From Eubacteriales bacterium (GTDB lineage: Bacteria; Bacillota; Clostridia; Oscillospirales; Butyricicoccaceae): a stretch of DNA of 44,521 bases. A program made the position numbers and the translations under genes. This document shows, piece by piece, positions 16,311-24,068 of this stretch; within the stretch, counting starts at the first letter, position 1, and each line of letters begins with the position of its first letter. The stretch is from contig JAUNIY010000007.1 of assembly GCA_030523305.1 (NCBI GenBank), positions 1-44,521 of the forward strand. The letters run 5' to 3'. The notes under the pieces are model-generated. The model was not told the DNA's origin. It did no database searches and saw only the letters and a program-made list of their open reading frames with translations.

Positions 16311-17360
16311 TCATTTCTCCGAATCAATCAGAATCTTACCCTTGACGGTACCTGGCGTTTTGTACATCTCAAATGCTTCCGGAATGCGGCTCAGCGGCAG
16401 CTTCTGAAAAACAAATGAATCGTCAAATTTCAGGTCACCCGTCTTAAAGTAATGCGCTACCAATTCCCATTCCTTTCCCGGGAATGGGGCACTATAGGAC
16501 ATCCATGAGCCGGTCAAGGTAAACTCTTTGCGGTTCATGTTTTCCCACTCCTCGACCGTGAAACACAGCTCACGGGTCGGGGTCCCGACAAAGCACACAT
16601 GTGCCTTATTTGCAGCTAGCTGAAATGCCATTTTCATGGTGATGGTATTGCCAGCTGTTTCAAACACATAATCAAAGCCGCGCCCATCGGTCAGCGCCAT
16701 TGCCTGATCCATGAAATCCTCATCCAATGTGTTGATACCTGCGGTTGCACCAAGCCTTTGTCCAAGCTCCAGGCGTTCGTTTGCAATATCGAATACAACG
16801 GCATCCTTTGCTCCGAAAATCTTCGCCCACTGCATGACGAACATGCCGATTGTACCGCCGCCAAGGATCGCAACCCGTTTGCCGCCCTGATACGGGGTCC
16901 GCAGCAAGCCATGCAGCGCAACCGTCGCCGGTTCAAAAAACGCGCCTTGCTCAAAGGAAACCTCGTCCTCAAATTTCACTGCGTTCGCCTCCGGCACGGC
17001 AACATATTCTGCAAAGCTGCCAAAGCGCCGGGAGCCGATAAAGCTGTAATGCTTGCACAGCGAGTAGTTTCCCTGCTGGCAATCCACACATTTCATACAC
17101 GGGATCAGCGGGATGCCTGCCACGCGGTCGCCAGGCCGGAGCGAAGCAACGCCCTTGCCAACCGCCTCCACTGTGCCGGAAAATTCATGTCCGAGTACGT
17201 TGGGGAAGAAATGGCATGCATCCCCATTGACCCGCGGTATATCGGAACCGCAAATGCCGGTATATTTTACCTTGACCAGGACCTCACCTTCTTTGGGTTC
17301 TGGTTTTTCGATTTCTTCATATCGGATGTCATTTTTTGCGTGTACTACGCCTGCTTTCAT
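16311..17360 (-). CDS. gatD: Galactitol-1-phosphate 5-dehydrogenase
   Basis: A 349-aa medium-chain zinc dehydrogenase. Catalytic-zinc region CGSD and GHEFSG; structural-zinc region with cysteines in PCMKCVDCQQGNYSLC; Rossmann motif VAILGGGTIGMFVMQ. In this context it oxidises galactitol-1-phosphate to tagatose-6-phosphate. GAGGAG lies close to the ATG. It is separated from gatC by 111 nt containing a perfect palindrome. No separate tagatose-6-phosphate kinase is seen in the window; 6-phosphofructokinase or a distant gene must serve. Confidence 0.9.
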   Translation of the reverse strand: MKAGVVHAKNDIRYEEIEKPEPKEGEVLVKVKYTGICGSDIPRVNGDACHFFPNVLGHEFSGTVEAVGKGVASLRPGDRVAGIPLIPCMKCVDCQQGNYSLCKHYSFIGSRRFGSFAEYVAVPEANAVKFEDEVSFEQGAFFEPATVALHGLLRTPYQGGKRVAILGGGTIGMFVMQWAKIFGAKDAVVFDIANERLELGQRLGATAGINTLDEDFMDQAMALTDGRGFDYVFETAGNTITMKMAFQLAANKAHVCFVGTPTRELCFTVEEWENMNRKEFTLTGSWMSYSAPFPGKEWELVAHYFKTGDLKFDDSFVFQKLPLSRIPEAFEMYKTPGTVKGKILIDSEK

Positions 17361-17400
17361 AGCAAACTCCTCTTCTCCTGATCATCGCATTTTGATTTGT

Positions 17401-17416
17401 TATGTTTTAAAACATA
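17401..17416. promoter_or_regulatory. Perfect 16-bp palindrome between gatC and gatD
   Basis: TATGTTTTAAAACATA reads the same on both strands. It sits in the 111-nt gap within the operon, about 40 nt ahead of gatD. It may be a protein site for an internal promoter; no clear -10/-35 was found. Confidence 0.4.
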
Positions 17417-17471
17417 CGAAGGTAACTGCTCTTGTGGTGTCTTTGCACCTGCGCGATATCGTATGCGTGAT

Positions 17472-18866
17472 TCACTCCATTTCCAATTCCGCTTCCGCAT
17501 CACGCGCTGCATTTTCCGCTGCACGCTTTTTGGAATGCATGACAGCAAATACCATGCATACGATATAGATTGCCGCGATAACAATCAAACCCGGAATATT
17601 CTCCCTGGTAAACAGCTGGGTGTAAACATAGGTCAGCGGAGAACCGCCCTGATCCATTGCAGCCAATGTTGCGCCCGGCTCAACCGCGCCGACAGACTGC
17701 CCCAAGGCGGTCGTCCATGCTACGGTCTGGTTGGTGATCCAAATGGTCATCGCCATAATGCAGGAGCCGGAAATCAGTGTACGGAACAAATTGCCCTTAT
17801 GTACTGCAACAGCGATGGCAATAAAGAAGCCGATGGTAGCCAAATCGCCGAATGGTAGAATGCGGTTGCCCGGCATGACAATGGCAATCAGCAGTGTGAT
17901 CGGGATAAACAGGATGCCGGCGGTGACAACCTCGGAGTCACCCAGCAGGATTGCCGGATCCAGGCCGATGTAGAAATCTGCCCCTTCGCCAAAGCGGTTG
18001 TGCATGATTTCCTTCGCACGCTCCGAAATCGGGGTCAACCCGTCCATAATACACTTAATCATCCGCGGCATCAGCACCATGACCGCTGCCATTTTAATGC
18101 CCAATGGCAACGCTTCCTGCGGGCCATAACCGGCGAGAAATCCGATCACCGTGCCAAGGATCGCACCGATGACAACCGGCTCACCCAGAACGCCAATGCG
18201 TTCCTGCAAACCGCTGACAGAGAAATTGATTTTGTTCAGGCCAGGGATTTTTTCAATCACTGCGTCGACGAAGCATGCAATCGGTGCCATATACGCCGAG
18301 GTGCCGTGCGGGGCAGTCAATCCTTCCAGCTCAAAATAATCGTTCAGCAACGGCGCCCAAAGGTCTCCCAGCTTATAGACGATGACGGCATGGAATACAA
18401 CGCCGCCGAGTCCAATCCACAAATTACCGGTTACTGCATAGGCGATGGCGCCGGTAAACGCAATATGCCATACGTTCCAGATGTCGATGTTGATGGTTTT
18501 GGTCAGCTTGCCTGCAAACATAACCAGGTTTACAGCAATGGCAAGCGGGATGGCAATGGTTGCAATAATCGACCCCCAGGTGACACCGCTCATGCCAGGC
18601 CAGCCCACTTCAACAATAGAGAGCGTAACGCCCAAGCGGTTTGCCATGGCCTGGGCCGCAGGCCCCATGTTGTTGTTCATCATATCGACAATCAGCCCCA
18701 TGCCGACGAAGCCGACGCCAATCATCAGGCCCGCACGCACTGCCTGCCCGATTTTTACGCCGATAATGATCGATAGCAGCGCAATGATGATCGGGAGCAT
18801 GACCGACGCGCCCATATCAATGATATAATTGATGACGAATGCAGCGCCATTCAGAAATGTGCTCAT
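17472..18866 (-). CDS. gatC: PTS galactitol transporter subunit IIC
   Basis: A 464-aa membrane permease of the GatC family, with roughly ten or more hydrophobic segments. Family blocks include GASVMLPIIIALLSIIIGVK, HGTSAYMAP and NRILPFGDLAT. It translocates galactitol, which GatB phosphorylates on entry. The ATG at 18866 is chosen for GAAAGGAT upstream. The C-terminus is a highly charged cytoplasmic tail. Galactitol is inferred from the family and the gatD/Y/Z genes; the subfamily also includes other polyol or pentose PTS. Confidence 0.92.
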   Translation of the reverse strand: MSTFLNGAAFVINYIIDMGASVMLPIIIALLSIIIGVKIGQAVRAGLMIGVGFVGMGLIVDMMNNNMGPAAQAMANRLGVTLSIVEVGWPGMSGVTWGSIIATIAIPLAIAVNLVMFAGKLTKTINIDIWNVWHIAFTGAIAYAVTGNLWIGLGGVVFHAVIVYKLGDLWAPLLNDYFELEGLTAPHGTSAYMAPIACFVDAVIEKIPGLNKINFSVSGLQERIGVLGEPVVIGAILGTVIGFLAGYGPQEALPLGIKMAAVMVLMPRMIKCIMDGLTPISERAKEIMHNRFGEGADFYIGLDPAILLGDSEVVTAGILFIPITLLIAIVMPGNRILPFGDLATIGFFIAIAVAVHKGNLFRTLISGSCIMAMTIWITNQTVAWTTALGQSVGAVEPGATLAAMDQGGSPLTYVYTQLFTRENIPGLIVIAAIYIVCMVFAVMHSKKRAAENAARDAEAELEME

Positions 18867-18949
18867 GTTAAATCCTTTCTGTGTGCGCGTTCCGCAATGC
18901 AACGATTCCGGAACGCGATCTCTTTTCTCTTACCGTGTGGAACGCGATC

Positions 18950-19231
18950 TCAATCGTCCTTCAGGACCTTCAGGATAGCAGCTTCGGTCTTTTCTACGCC
19001 GACGCCGGAGATAAACGGCATACCTGTGATGACCGGAACACCGAAATCGCGCTTGACGCGGGAGGTCGGAACGATCAGATCCGCCGGAAGATTGGACGGG
19101 ATTTCAGAGATCCGGACCTGGCAGATGGTCACGTCGATGCCATTTTTCTTACAAAGTTCAACAACCTTATTTGCTGCGATGGTGGAAGTTGCGACTGCGC
19201 CGCCACATGCTACGATAACCTTCTTTTTCAT
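18950..19231 (-). CDS. gatB: PTS galactitol subunit IIB
   Basis: A 93-aa soluble IIB of the galactitol family. The phospho-acceptor Cys9 lies in VACGGAVATST. It receives phosphate from IIA and passes it to galactitol bound by IIC. Its ATG overlaps the gatA stop (ATGA, 4 nt), so translation is coupled. It is followed by an 83-nt gap before gatC. Confidence 0.93.
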   Translation of the reverse strand: MKKKVIVACGGAVATSTIAANKVVELCKKNGIDVTICQVRISEIPSNLPADLIVPTSRVKRDFGVPVITGMPFISGVGVEKTEAAILKVLKDD

Positions 19232-19698
19232 GATGCTTTCTCCTTTTCTGCAATGGTCGTGATAATTTCTTCTGCGCTTGTTGCGTGCTTCAGCTTTTCT
19301 AAAACGGCAGTGTCCTGGATGATTGCCAAAATCTGCTGAAGCTCCTCGATGTGCTTGTCCGGGTCAACAACGGCAAGCATAAACACGAGGCTGACTTTTA
19401 CCGTCTCGTCGTCGTCTCCACCCATGACATGGAATGTCACCGGATTGCGGAGCACCGCAATTGCTGTACCTGCCTTGTTCACATGGGCTACATTCGTATG
19501 CGGAATCGCTACGCCATAGCCATCGACATCCAGGCCGGTCGGGAATTCATTTTCCCGCTCAATCAATGCCTGAATGTAGCTCTCTTTTGTATATCCCTCA
19601 CGGATCAATGCGCCGCCAATCTGATTCATGACATCATCTGAACTGGATACATCGACATCCGTAAATACGAGAGCTGGATTCAATTCTTCCCAAATCAT
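19228..19698 (-). CDS. gatA: PTS galactitol subunit IIA
   Basis: A 156-aa soluble IIA of the fructose/mannitol-Ntr type. The active His lies in GVAIPHTNVAHV. It takes phosphate from HPr and hands it to IIB. AGGAGAGG lies 6 nt before the ATG. It is first gene of the operon gatA-B-C-D-Z-Y-HPr. The leader upstream has a terminator, and its promoter is probably activator-dependent. Confidence 0.92.
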   Translation of the reverse strand: MIWEELNPALVFTDVDVSSSDDVMNQIGGALIREGYTKESYIQALIERENEFPTGLDVDGYGVAIPHTNVAHVNKAGTAIAVLRNPVTFHVMGGDDDETVKVSLVFMLAVVDPDKHIEELQQILAIIQDTAVLEKLKHATSAEEIITTIAEKEKAS

Positions 19699-19834
19699 AT
19701 TGCCTCTCCTAACGTTTTGTTGCGGACTAGATTGTTTGATACGCAGTGCCGGCCGGGCGTTGTATCTTTTCTGTGATTCTATGTTACCATCCCCTTGTAC
19801 AAAAGAAAAGTCAAAGGTTTTTCACGTTTCGTGC
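19699..19834 (-). promoter_or_regulatory. gat operon control region
   Basis: No full sigma-A promoter is seen. On minus, TTGACT and a TAACAT-like -10 are 22 nt apart, as would suit an activated promoter. An interrupted inverted repeat CACG-TTT-CGTG (19823-19833) lies just upstream of that -35 and could be a site for the PRD regulator encoded next door. This is inference. Confidence 0.35.
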
Positions 19835-19888
19835 AAAAAATAAAATGGTAGAAATGATTTCCAACGTTCGGGAAACCGTTTCTACCAT
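19835..19888 (-). terminator. Terminator between the toxin unit and gat operon
   Basis: On minus, the arms ATGGTAGAAA/TTTCTACCAT (19845-19854, 19879-19888), with further imperfect inner pairing, are followed by TTTATTTTTTG. It would keep toxin-unit and regulator transcripts out of the gat operon, or act as a controllable attenuator. Confidence 0.75.
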
Positions 19889-19912
19889 ACGTCATGCTTG
19901 GCAGCTGCACCC

Positions 19913-19940
19913 TTGACAAAACCGCAGGATGCGATATAAT
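19913..19940 (+). promoter_or_regulatory. Promoter of the antisense RNA, TTGACA-16-TATAAT
   Basis: A consensus TTGACA (19913-19918) and consensus TATAAT (19935-19940), 16 nt apart, point rightward into the region opposite the small toxin gene. No plus-strand protein gene follows. Confidence 0.85.
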
Positions 19941-20011
19941 AAACATAGAAAAGAGCATTGCCGATAAGCGGTTCTGCTCAACAAATATCGTTACAAATTA
20001 CTTTGCAGCCG

Positions 20012-20095
20012 TCACTTTGCCGAGTGGCGGTTGCTGCTTTTTACTCGAATGGTGATCGTCCATTTGAGAATGTGGAATGTCAGCGTAACTGGCAT
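20012..20095 (-). CDS. 27-aa small peptide, candidate type I toxin
   Basis: Opening MPVTLTFHILKWTITIRV and ending in NRHSAK, the peptide has an amphipathic, beta-prone, basic character (net positive, hydrophobic residues alternating with Thr). AAAGGAGGTGG, one of the best ribosome sites in the window, precedes the ATG. It is masked in a 7-bp hairpin CATCTCC-GGAAA-GGAGGTG (20102-20120). The gene has its own consensus promoter (20184-20212) and an opposed consensus promoter on the other strand. The mRNA ends pair with each other over two 11-bp blocks. This architecture matches type I toxin loci. I recall similar gut Firmicutes peptides ending in NRHSAK, but cannot confirm it here. An alternative is a translation-regulated peptide of other function. 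Confidence 0.65.
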   Translation of the reverse strand: MPVTLTFHILKWTITIRVKSSNRHSAK

Positions 20096-20101
20096 GCACA
20101 C

Positions 20102-20120
20102 CACCTCCTTTCCGGAGATG
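20102..20120 (-). promoter_or_regulatory. Shine-Dalgarno-sequestering hairpin
   Basis: In the minus-strand RNA, CATCTCC pairs with GGAGGTG (6 Watson-Crick pairs plus one U-G) across a GGAAA loop. It hides the core of the toxin ribosome site, 6 nt before the ATG at 20095. Confidence 0.7.
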
Positions 20121-20183
20121 TAGCAGAACCGCCTACCGTTTATGTAGCGCAATGCTCTTTCCCGTCCTTTTACGGACCCCAAT

Positions 20184-20212
20184 ATCATACCAGAGATCGT
20201 TTTCTCTGTCAA
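20184..20212 (-). promoter_or_regulatory. Toxin mRNA promoter, TTGACA-17-TATGAT
   Basis: On minus, TTGACA (20207-20212), 17 nt, then TGG-TATGAT (20184-20189), an extended -10. Start would be near 20177, about 80 nt before the ATG at 20095, enough leader for the sequestering fold. Confidence 0.85.
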
Positions 20213-20242
20213 TTTCTCAGCCCTCGCGGCTTCATGTTCTAT

Positions 20243-22330
20243 CTATCCTAAGATACTGTACTCGTATTTCTCAATGATTGCCGCCGCTTCCTCGGATGTG
20301 CGGCAGCTATGCAGCATTTCCTTAAACGATTCATCCCGCAGCATATTGACCAGATTGAAAAAGGCTTTCAGATGCATTTTATGGTCAACCGCGCTCAGAC
20401 AGCAGACGAATTCCACCGGGTCAAGCTCCTCCGCGCCAAACGGCACCGGATGCTTTAAGCGGATGAGATACATGCCAACGCGGACGCTGCCCTGCTCCAA
20501 GCCTTCATGCGGCATGGCAAACCCCTTGGACAGCACGATATACGGCCCGTTTTCTTCGATATTGGAAATCATGGCGTCGATGTACCGTTTTTCAATATAT
20601 CCGCGCTCCAGCAGCTTTTCCGCGGATTTCCGCACGGCGTCCTTCCAGTCGCTGCATTCCACATCCAGTTCAATATTGGATTGCGGCAGCAGATGATGCA
20701 GATAGGGCGAAAAAATTTCCGCTTCCGCTTCAATCGACTGATTGAAGTAATCGCGGATGATTTTCCGCAGCTCCTTCATCACCGTCGGCGCCTGTTCCGG
20801 AACCATATCATAAACGGCAGGCCGGATCTTTTCAATCATACCCTTTGCACTGATTTCCTTTTCCCCGATGCGGGACGGCAGATGGCGGCTATTTCGCAGC
20901 GTATCGATCTTGTTGCCGACACGCACGTAATCCTGATCGTTGAACTGCGCCGATACCATCACATAGTCGATGTTACAGTGGTGCAGCGGCACCGTTGAAA
21001 TGATAAAATCTGCCTGCTCCGGCATGATATTGTCCGCTTCATGCACGGAAACAATATCGACAATCTGGAAGTTAAAATGCCGTTTGAGCTTCTCCAGCAG
21101 CAGCTGCGATGTACCGATGCCAGCATGGCAGGCGATGACGACATGGAACGCAACCTCCTGGTTTTTCTTGCGCTCGATTGCCGCGCAGACGTGGACCGCA
21201 ATATATGCAATTTCAATATCTGTCATTTCCCGCTCGATATATTGCTTTAAAATAGGGAGCTGGCTCTGCACCGCCTCCACAACCTCCTGGTTGTCCTCCA
21301 GCACCTCTTCGATCACATCTTGTTCGGCATATTGCGCTGCCGAAACAGAAAAGACAGATTCCAGATGATTGGACAGATTTTCAAAAAAATCATAATCCGT
21401 ATTTAAATTGATGCTCAGCTCCTCCGAAATAGCGGAAATAAATTGCCGCGTAACAAGCTGAATTTTGATTGCATCTTTTTCAAAGGAGCTTTGCCGCATA
21501 TACCGCGCCTGCACCAGCATTTGGCATAGGAAACGGATATCATCCTCTGTCACCGTCACGTTACAATACTGCGCAATGTACCGCAGAATATCCTGCGCCA
21601 TGTTGTATTTCCTGTTTTCCGCATGCGGCTGCGGTTCTAAAAACTCCCCGCGCAGATTGCGGTCTACCATAATACCCAAATACAGCAGAATGCTGGCAAA
21701 GGAAGTATCGGTCAAAAAGCTCTGATGGTTGTGCTCCTGCTCGTTGATGATCTTTTGGATAATCACGCGGTTGCCCGCCTGCACACTGATATGCCGCGCA
21801 ACGATATCGCGCTGCTCCGGCGTGCTGGATGGCGAGGACAACAGCAGCATCAGGAAAATACGTTTGTCGCTTTCCAAGCCATGTACACGCAAGCCTTTAT
21901 TGGGATAGGACATGACTTCCAGATTTCCACCCCGCACAAAGAATTTAATCTCTTCCAAATCGTTGATGACGGTTGCGCGGCTGACATACAGCCGTTCCGC
22001 AATGGCATTCAACGTGACAAATTCCGAGGAATTGACCAAAATCGCCGCGGCAATCTTGATGCGTTCCTCTTTCGACAGCTTGTATAGATAAAAATCCCCG
22101 GTTGCAATGGTCGGCAGCAACCTCTCAAACGCTTCCGGTAGAACAATCTGCCCGCCATGCTGTAAGGCAAGCTTTGACAAACCATTTGCGCGCAGCAGAT
22201 CGCTGATTTCATTCAAATCATTGCGGATGGTCCGCTGGGATACCTGAAACTGCTCCGCCAGTTCTGCGATCCGCACGGTGGTCTGCGCTTCATTCAATAT
22301 CCGCACAATTTCTGTAATCCTTTGATTCAT
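20243..22330 (-). CDS. PRD-containing PTS regulator (MtlR/BglG type)
   Basis: A 695-aa multidomain transcription regulator: two N-terminal winged-helix regions (about 5-60 with VSQRTIRNDLNEI; about 90-135 with VSRATVINDLEEI), two PTS regulation domains (about 190-400, histidines in HVCAAIE-type surroundings), an EIIB-like domain with Cys in ACHAGIGTSQLL, and a C-terminal EIIA-like domain with His in AMPHEGLE. DNA-binding HTH domains in place of the RNA-binding CAT domain indicate a DNA-binding activator. Phosphorylation by HPr and by GatA/GatB-type proteins should tune it to galactitol. It sits upstream of the gat operon on the same strand, separated by the toxin unit. It has its own promoter. 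Confidence 0.88.
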   Translation of the reverse strand: MNQRITEIVRILNEAQTTVRIAELAEQFQVSQRTIRNDLNEISDLLRANGLSKLALQHGGQIVLPEAFERLLPTIATGDFYLYKLSKEERIKIAAAILVNSSEFVTLNAIAERLYVSRATVINDLEEIKFFVRGGNLEVMSYPNKGLRVHGLESDKRIFLMLLLSSPSSTPEQRDIVARHISVQAGNRVIIQKIINEQEHNHQSFLTDTSFASILLYLGIMVDRNLRGEFLEPQPHAENRKYNMAQDILRYIAQYCNVTVTEDDIRFLCQMLVQARYMRQSSFEKDAIKIQLVTRQFISAISEELSINLNTDYDFFENLSNHLESVFSVSAAQYAEQDVIEEVLEDNQEVVEAVQSQLPILKQYIEREMTDIEIAYIAVHVCAAIERKKNQEVAFHVVIACHAGIGTSQLLLEKLKRHFNFQIVDIVSVHEADNIMPEQADFIISTVPLHHCNIDYVMVSAQFNDQDYVRVGNKIDTLRNSRHLPSRIGEKEISAKGMIEKIRPAVYDMVPEQAPTVMKELRKIIRDYFNQSIEAEAEIFSPYLHHLLPQSNIELDVECSDWKDAVRKSAEKLLERGYIEKRYIDAMISNIEENGPYIVLSKGFAMPHEGLEQGSVRVGMYLIRLKHPVPFGAEELDPVEFVCCLSAVDHKMHLKAFFNLVNMLRDESFKEMLHSCRTSEEAAAIIEKYEYSILG

Positions 22331-22364
22331 GACCTTCTATCCTTCTCCTCCATGCGTTATCCTC

Positions 22365-22393
22365 AGTATACCAGACGTTTTCCGCTGAATCAA
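22365..22393 (-). promoter_or_regulatory. Promoter of the PRD regulator, TTGATT-17-TATACT
   Basis: On minus, TTGATT (22388-22393), 17 nt, TGG-TATACT (22365-22370), 35 nt before the ATG; the -10 is extended. Confidence 0.75.
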
Positions 22394-22642
22394 TGCAATC
22401 CCATGCTTTCGCCATCCCCTGCGCCGATCAAAGGAAAAAGCGCTCCTTACATGGCAGCGCTTTCCCATAACAATAGAGAAGGTGAATTTGGAGATACCCT
22501 TTTGATGGATCTGTGTATATTGGATTTTCATCCCTTCCTGTAACACCATCATACCATACGGCTACCGCAAGAAACAGTCTAATTTCTTTCCCATTTTTTG
22601 AAACAGTTTCCAATCCAAGCTGCGGCCAATCTATTCCGCATA
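22394..22642. other. Intergenic region, regulator to TRAP operon
   Basis: No convincing gene. On minus, a stem AAAGCGCT/AGCGCTTT (22437-22444, 22456-22463) followed by TTCC resembles a weak terminator. An extended -10 (TGGTATGAT) near 22550 might start a short transcript that would end there. An open frame beginning MKIQYTQIH after AGGAAGGG runs through both the terminator and the regulator promoter, and is probably spurious. Confidence 0.4.
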
Positions 22643-22692
22643 CAAAAACGTGCTGCCTCCAGGAAGCGACTCCCGTGAGACAGCACGTTTAT
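22643..22692 (-). terminator. Terminator of the TRAP operon
   Basis: A stem AACGTGCTG/CAGCACGTT (22647-22655, 22681-22689) is followed on minus by TTTTTG, after dctM. The loop and arms closely resemble the gat operon terminator at 13692-13740. Confidence 0.85.
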
Positions 22693-22714
22693 AGGTAGGA
22701 AATTTGCTATTATA

Positions 22715-24007
22715 TTATGTAAGGCCAAACAGATTCGGCAGGAACAGCGCCACCTGCGGAATATAAGTTGTAATCAGCAATGTGGGCAGCCATGCGAACA
22801 CAAGCATCACAACCGTCGGTTTCAGAACCTTGTTGAGCGGCGCACGTGTCAGCCGGCAGCCGATATACAGCAGCGGCGCTGTCGGCGGCGTGATGTTGCC
22901 CATGCCGAGGTTGACGCCGATAATGGCTGCGAAATGGATGGGGCTGATGCCGATCTCCGTCATCAGCGGCAGAAGCAGCGGCGTACACAGCAGCATACCC
23001 GATACATCGTCCATCAGCATGCCAATGATAATCATAAAGATATTGCACATGAGCAGGATGACATATTTGTTCTGCGAAATGCCCAGCAGGAAATCAGACA
23101 TCATCGTCGGCACATGCGCCATGACAAAGTAACGGCTGACAATCATGATAACGAACAGCATAATCATGATCGTACCGGTCGTGGTTCCGGTTTCAATGAA
23201 GATGGACTTCAGATCCTTCCATTTCATTCCCTTGTATAGATAAATGCCGACCGGTATTGCATAAACGATGGAGATGGCAGCTGCCTCCGTCGGGGTCATG
23301 ATACCGCTGTAAATGCCGCCAAGGATAATCACCGGGAACAGCAGCGCCGGAACACCGGTCTTAAACCGCTTTCCGCCTTCCGGGGAAAGAATGGCGATTT
23401 TTTCCTCTGTCTGGATATCCGGCCGTCGCCTTGCATACACAAAATTGATGATGCTCAACAGGACCACCAGGATCAGGCCCGGAACAACCGTGGACATAAA
23501 GCATGCCAGTACGGAAACGCCGGCAGACCACGCATACAAAATCTGATCCGCACTCGGCGGGATCAACAGCCCCAGCGGCGCGGCATTGACGAGCAGCGCG
23601 GTGGCAAAGCCTTCGTCATAACCAATCTTCCGCAGCTTCGGATACATGATCGAGCCGATACAGGACAGGCAAGCGGCACAGCTGCCCGTGATGGCGCCAA
23701 AGATCGCGCAGGCAACGGTAGCGGCGACGCCAAGGCCGCCCTTGATATGCCCGAGGAAAATATTGATGACACCGACCAGGCCATCACCGATCCGGCCTTT
23801 TTCGATGACGCCGCCGGCAATACAAAACATGGGGATGGCCAGCAATACAATCGAATTCAACTGGCTGTAGCCGACAGCCGTCGTCGTAGCGCTGGAGCCG
23901 CCGAGCAGCCAGAAATAATACATAAGAACTGCGCCGAATGCAAATGGGATCGAAACCCCGATGACAATCATAACGACCAGTCCCAAAATTCCAAGAATGA
24001 CAAACAT
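22715..24007 (-). CDS. dctM: TRAP transporter large permease (DctM)
   Basis: A 430-aa polytopic membrane protein, the ion-coupled translocator of a tripartite TRAP transporter. Many hydrophobic segments and family blocks are seen: LLAIPMFCIAGGVIEKG, GAITGSCAACLSCIGS, MLMDDVSGMLLCTPLLLP, LGMGNITPPTAPLLY. It pairs with DctQ upstream; substrates of the family are mostly organic acids, including sugar acids. AAGGAGG lies 12 nt from the ATG, rather far. Last gene of the operon dctP-Q-M. Confidence 0.95.
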   Translation of the reverse strand: MFVILGILGLVVMIVIGVSIPFAFGAVLMYYFWLLGGSSATTTAVGYSQLNSIVLLAIPMFCIAGGVIEKGRIGDGLVGVINIFLGHIKGGLGVAATVACAIFGAITGSCAACLSCIGSIMYPKLRKIGYDEGFATALLVNAAPLGLLIPPSADQILYAWSAGVSVLACFMSTVVPGLILVVLLSIINFVYARRRPDIQTEEKIAILSPEGGKRFKTGVPALLFPVIILGGIYSGIMTPTEAAAISIVYAIPVGIYLYKGMKWKDLKSIFIETGTTTGTIMIMLFVIMIVSRYFVMAHVPTMMSDFLLGISQNKYVILLMCNIFMIIIGMLMDDVSGMLLCTPLLLPLMTEIGISPIHFAAIIGVNLGMGNITPPTAPLLYIGCRLTRAPLNKVLKPTVVMLVFAWLPTLLITTYIPQVALFLPNLFGLT

Positions 24008-24068
24008 GACGAGTCAAACCTCCTTATGAGAGCAAACGGGCACGTATTCGGCCGTTTGCGGACCGTTT

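Larger units (their letters stand above)
19951..20159. repeat. Nested inverted repeats framing the toxin unit
   Basis: Outer arms 19951-19961 and 20149-20159 (AAGAGCATTGC/GCAATGCTCTT) and inner arms 19968-19978 and 20122-20132 (GCGGTTCTGCT/AGCAGAACCGC) are both perfect 11-bp pairs. They close either strand's transcript into a long 5'-3' stem. A further hairpin GCAGCCGTCACT/AGTGGCGGTTGCTGC spans the toxin stop codon (20005-20037). Confidence 0.85.
19947..20165 (+). ncRNA. Candidate antisense RNA antitoxin
   Basis: Predicted transcript from the consensus promoter at 19913-19940, running fully antisense to the 27-aa ORF. Its 5' and 3' ends pair: AAGAGCATTGC (19951-19961) with GCAATGCTCTT (20149-20159), and GCGGTTCTGCT (19968-19978) with AGCAGAACCGC (20122-20132). 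The 3' end is followed by pyrimidine-rich TTTCCCGTCCTTTT, a plausible stop point. No conserved plus-strand peptide is seen. Ends are estimates. Confidence 0.6.

Noticed and set aside
19845-19888. Possible cre (CcpA) site within GGGAAACCGTTTCTAC
   Set aside because: It fits the cre consensus poorly and is better explained as an arm of the terminator hairpin.
22337-22552. 71-codon minus frame starting MMVLQEGMKIQ, ahead of the PRD regulator
   Set aside because: It crosses a terminator-like hairpin and the whole regulator promoter and ends at its ribosome site; composition is arbitrary, although AGGAAGGG precedes an internal ATG.
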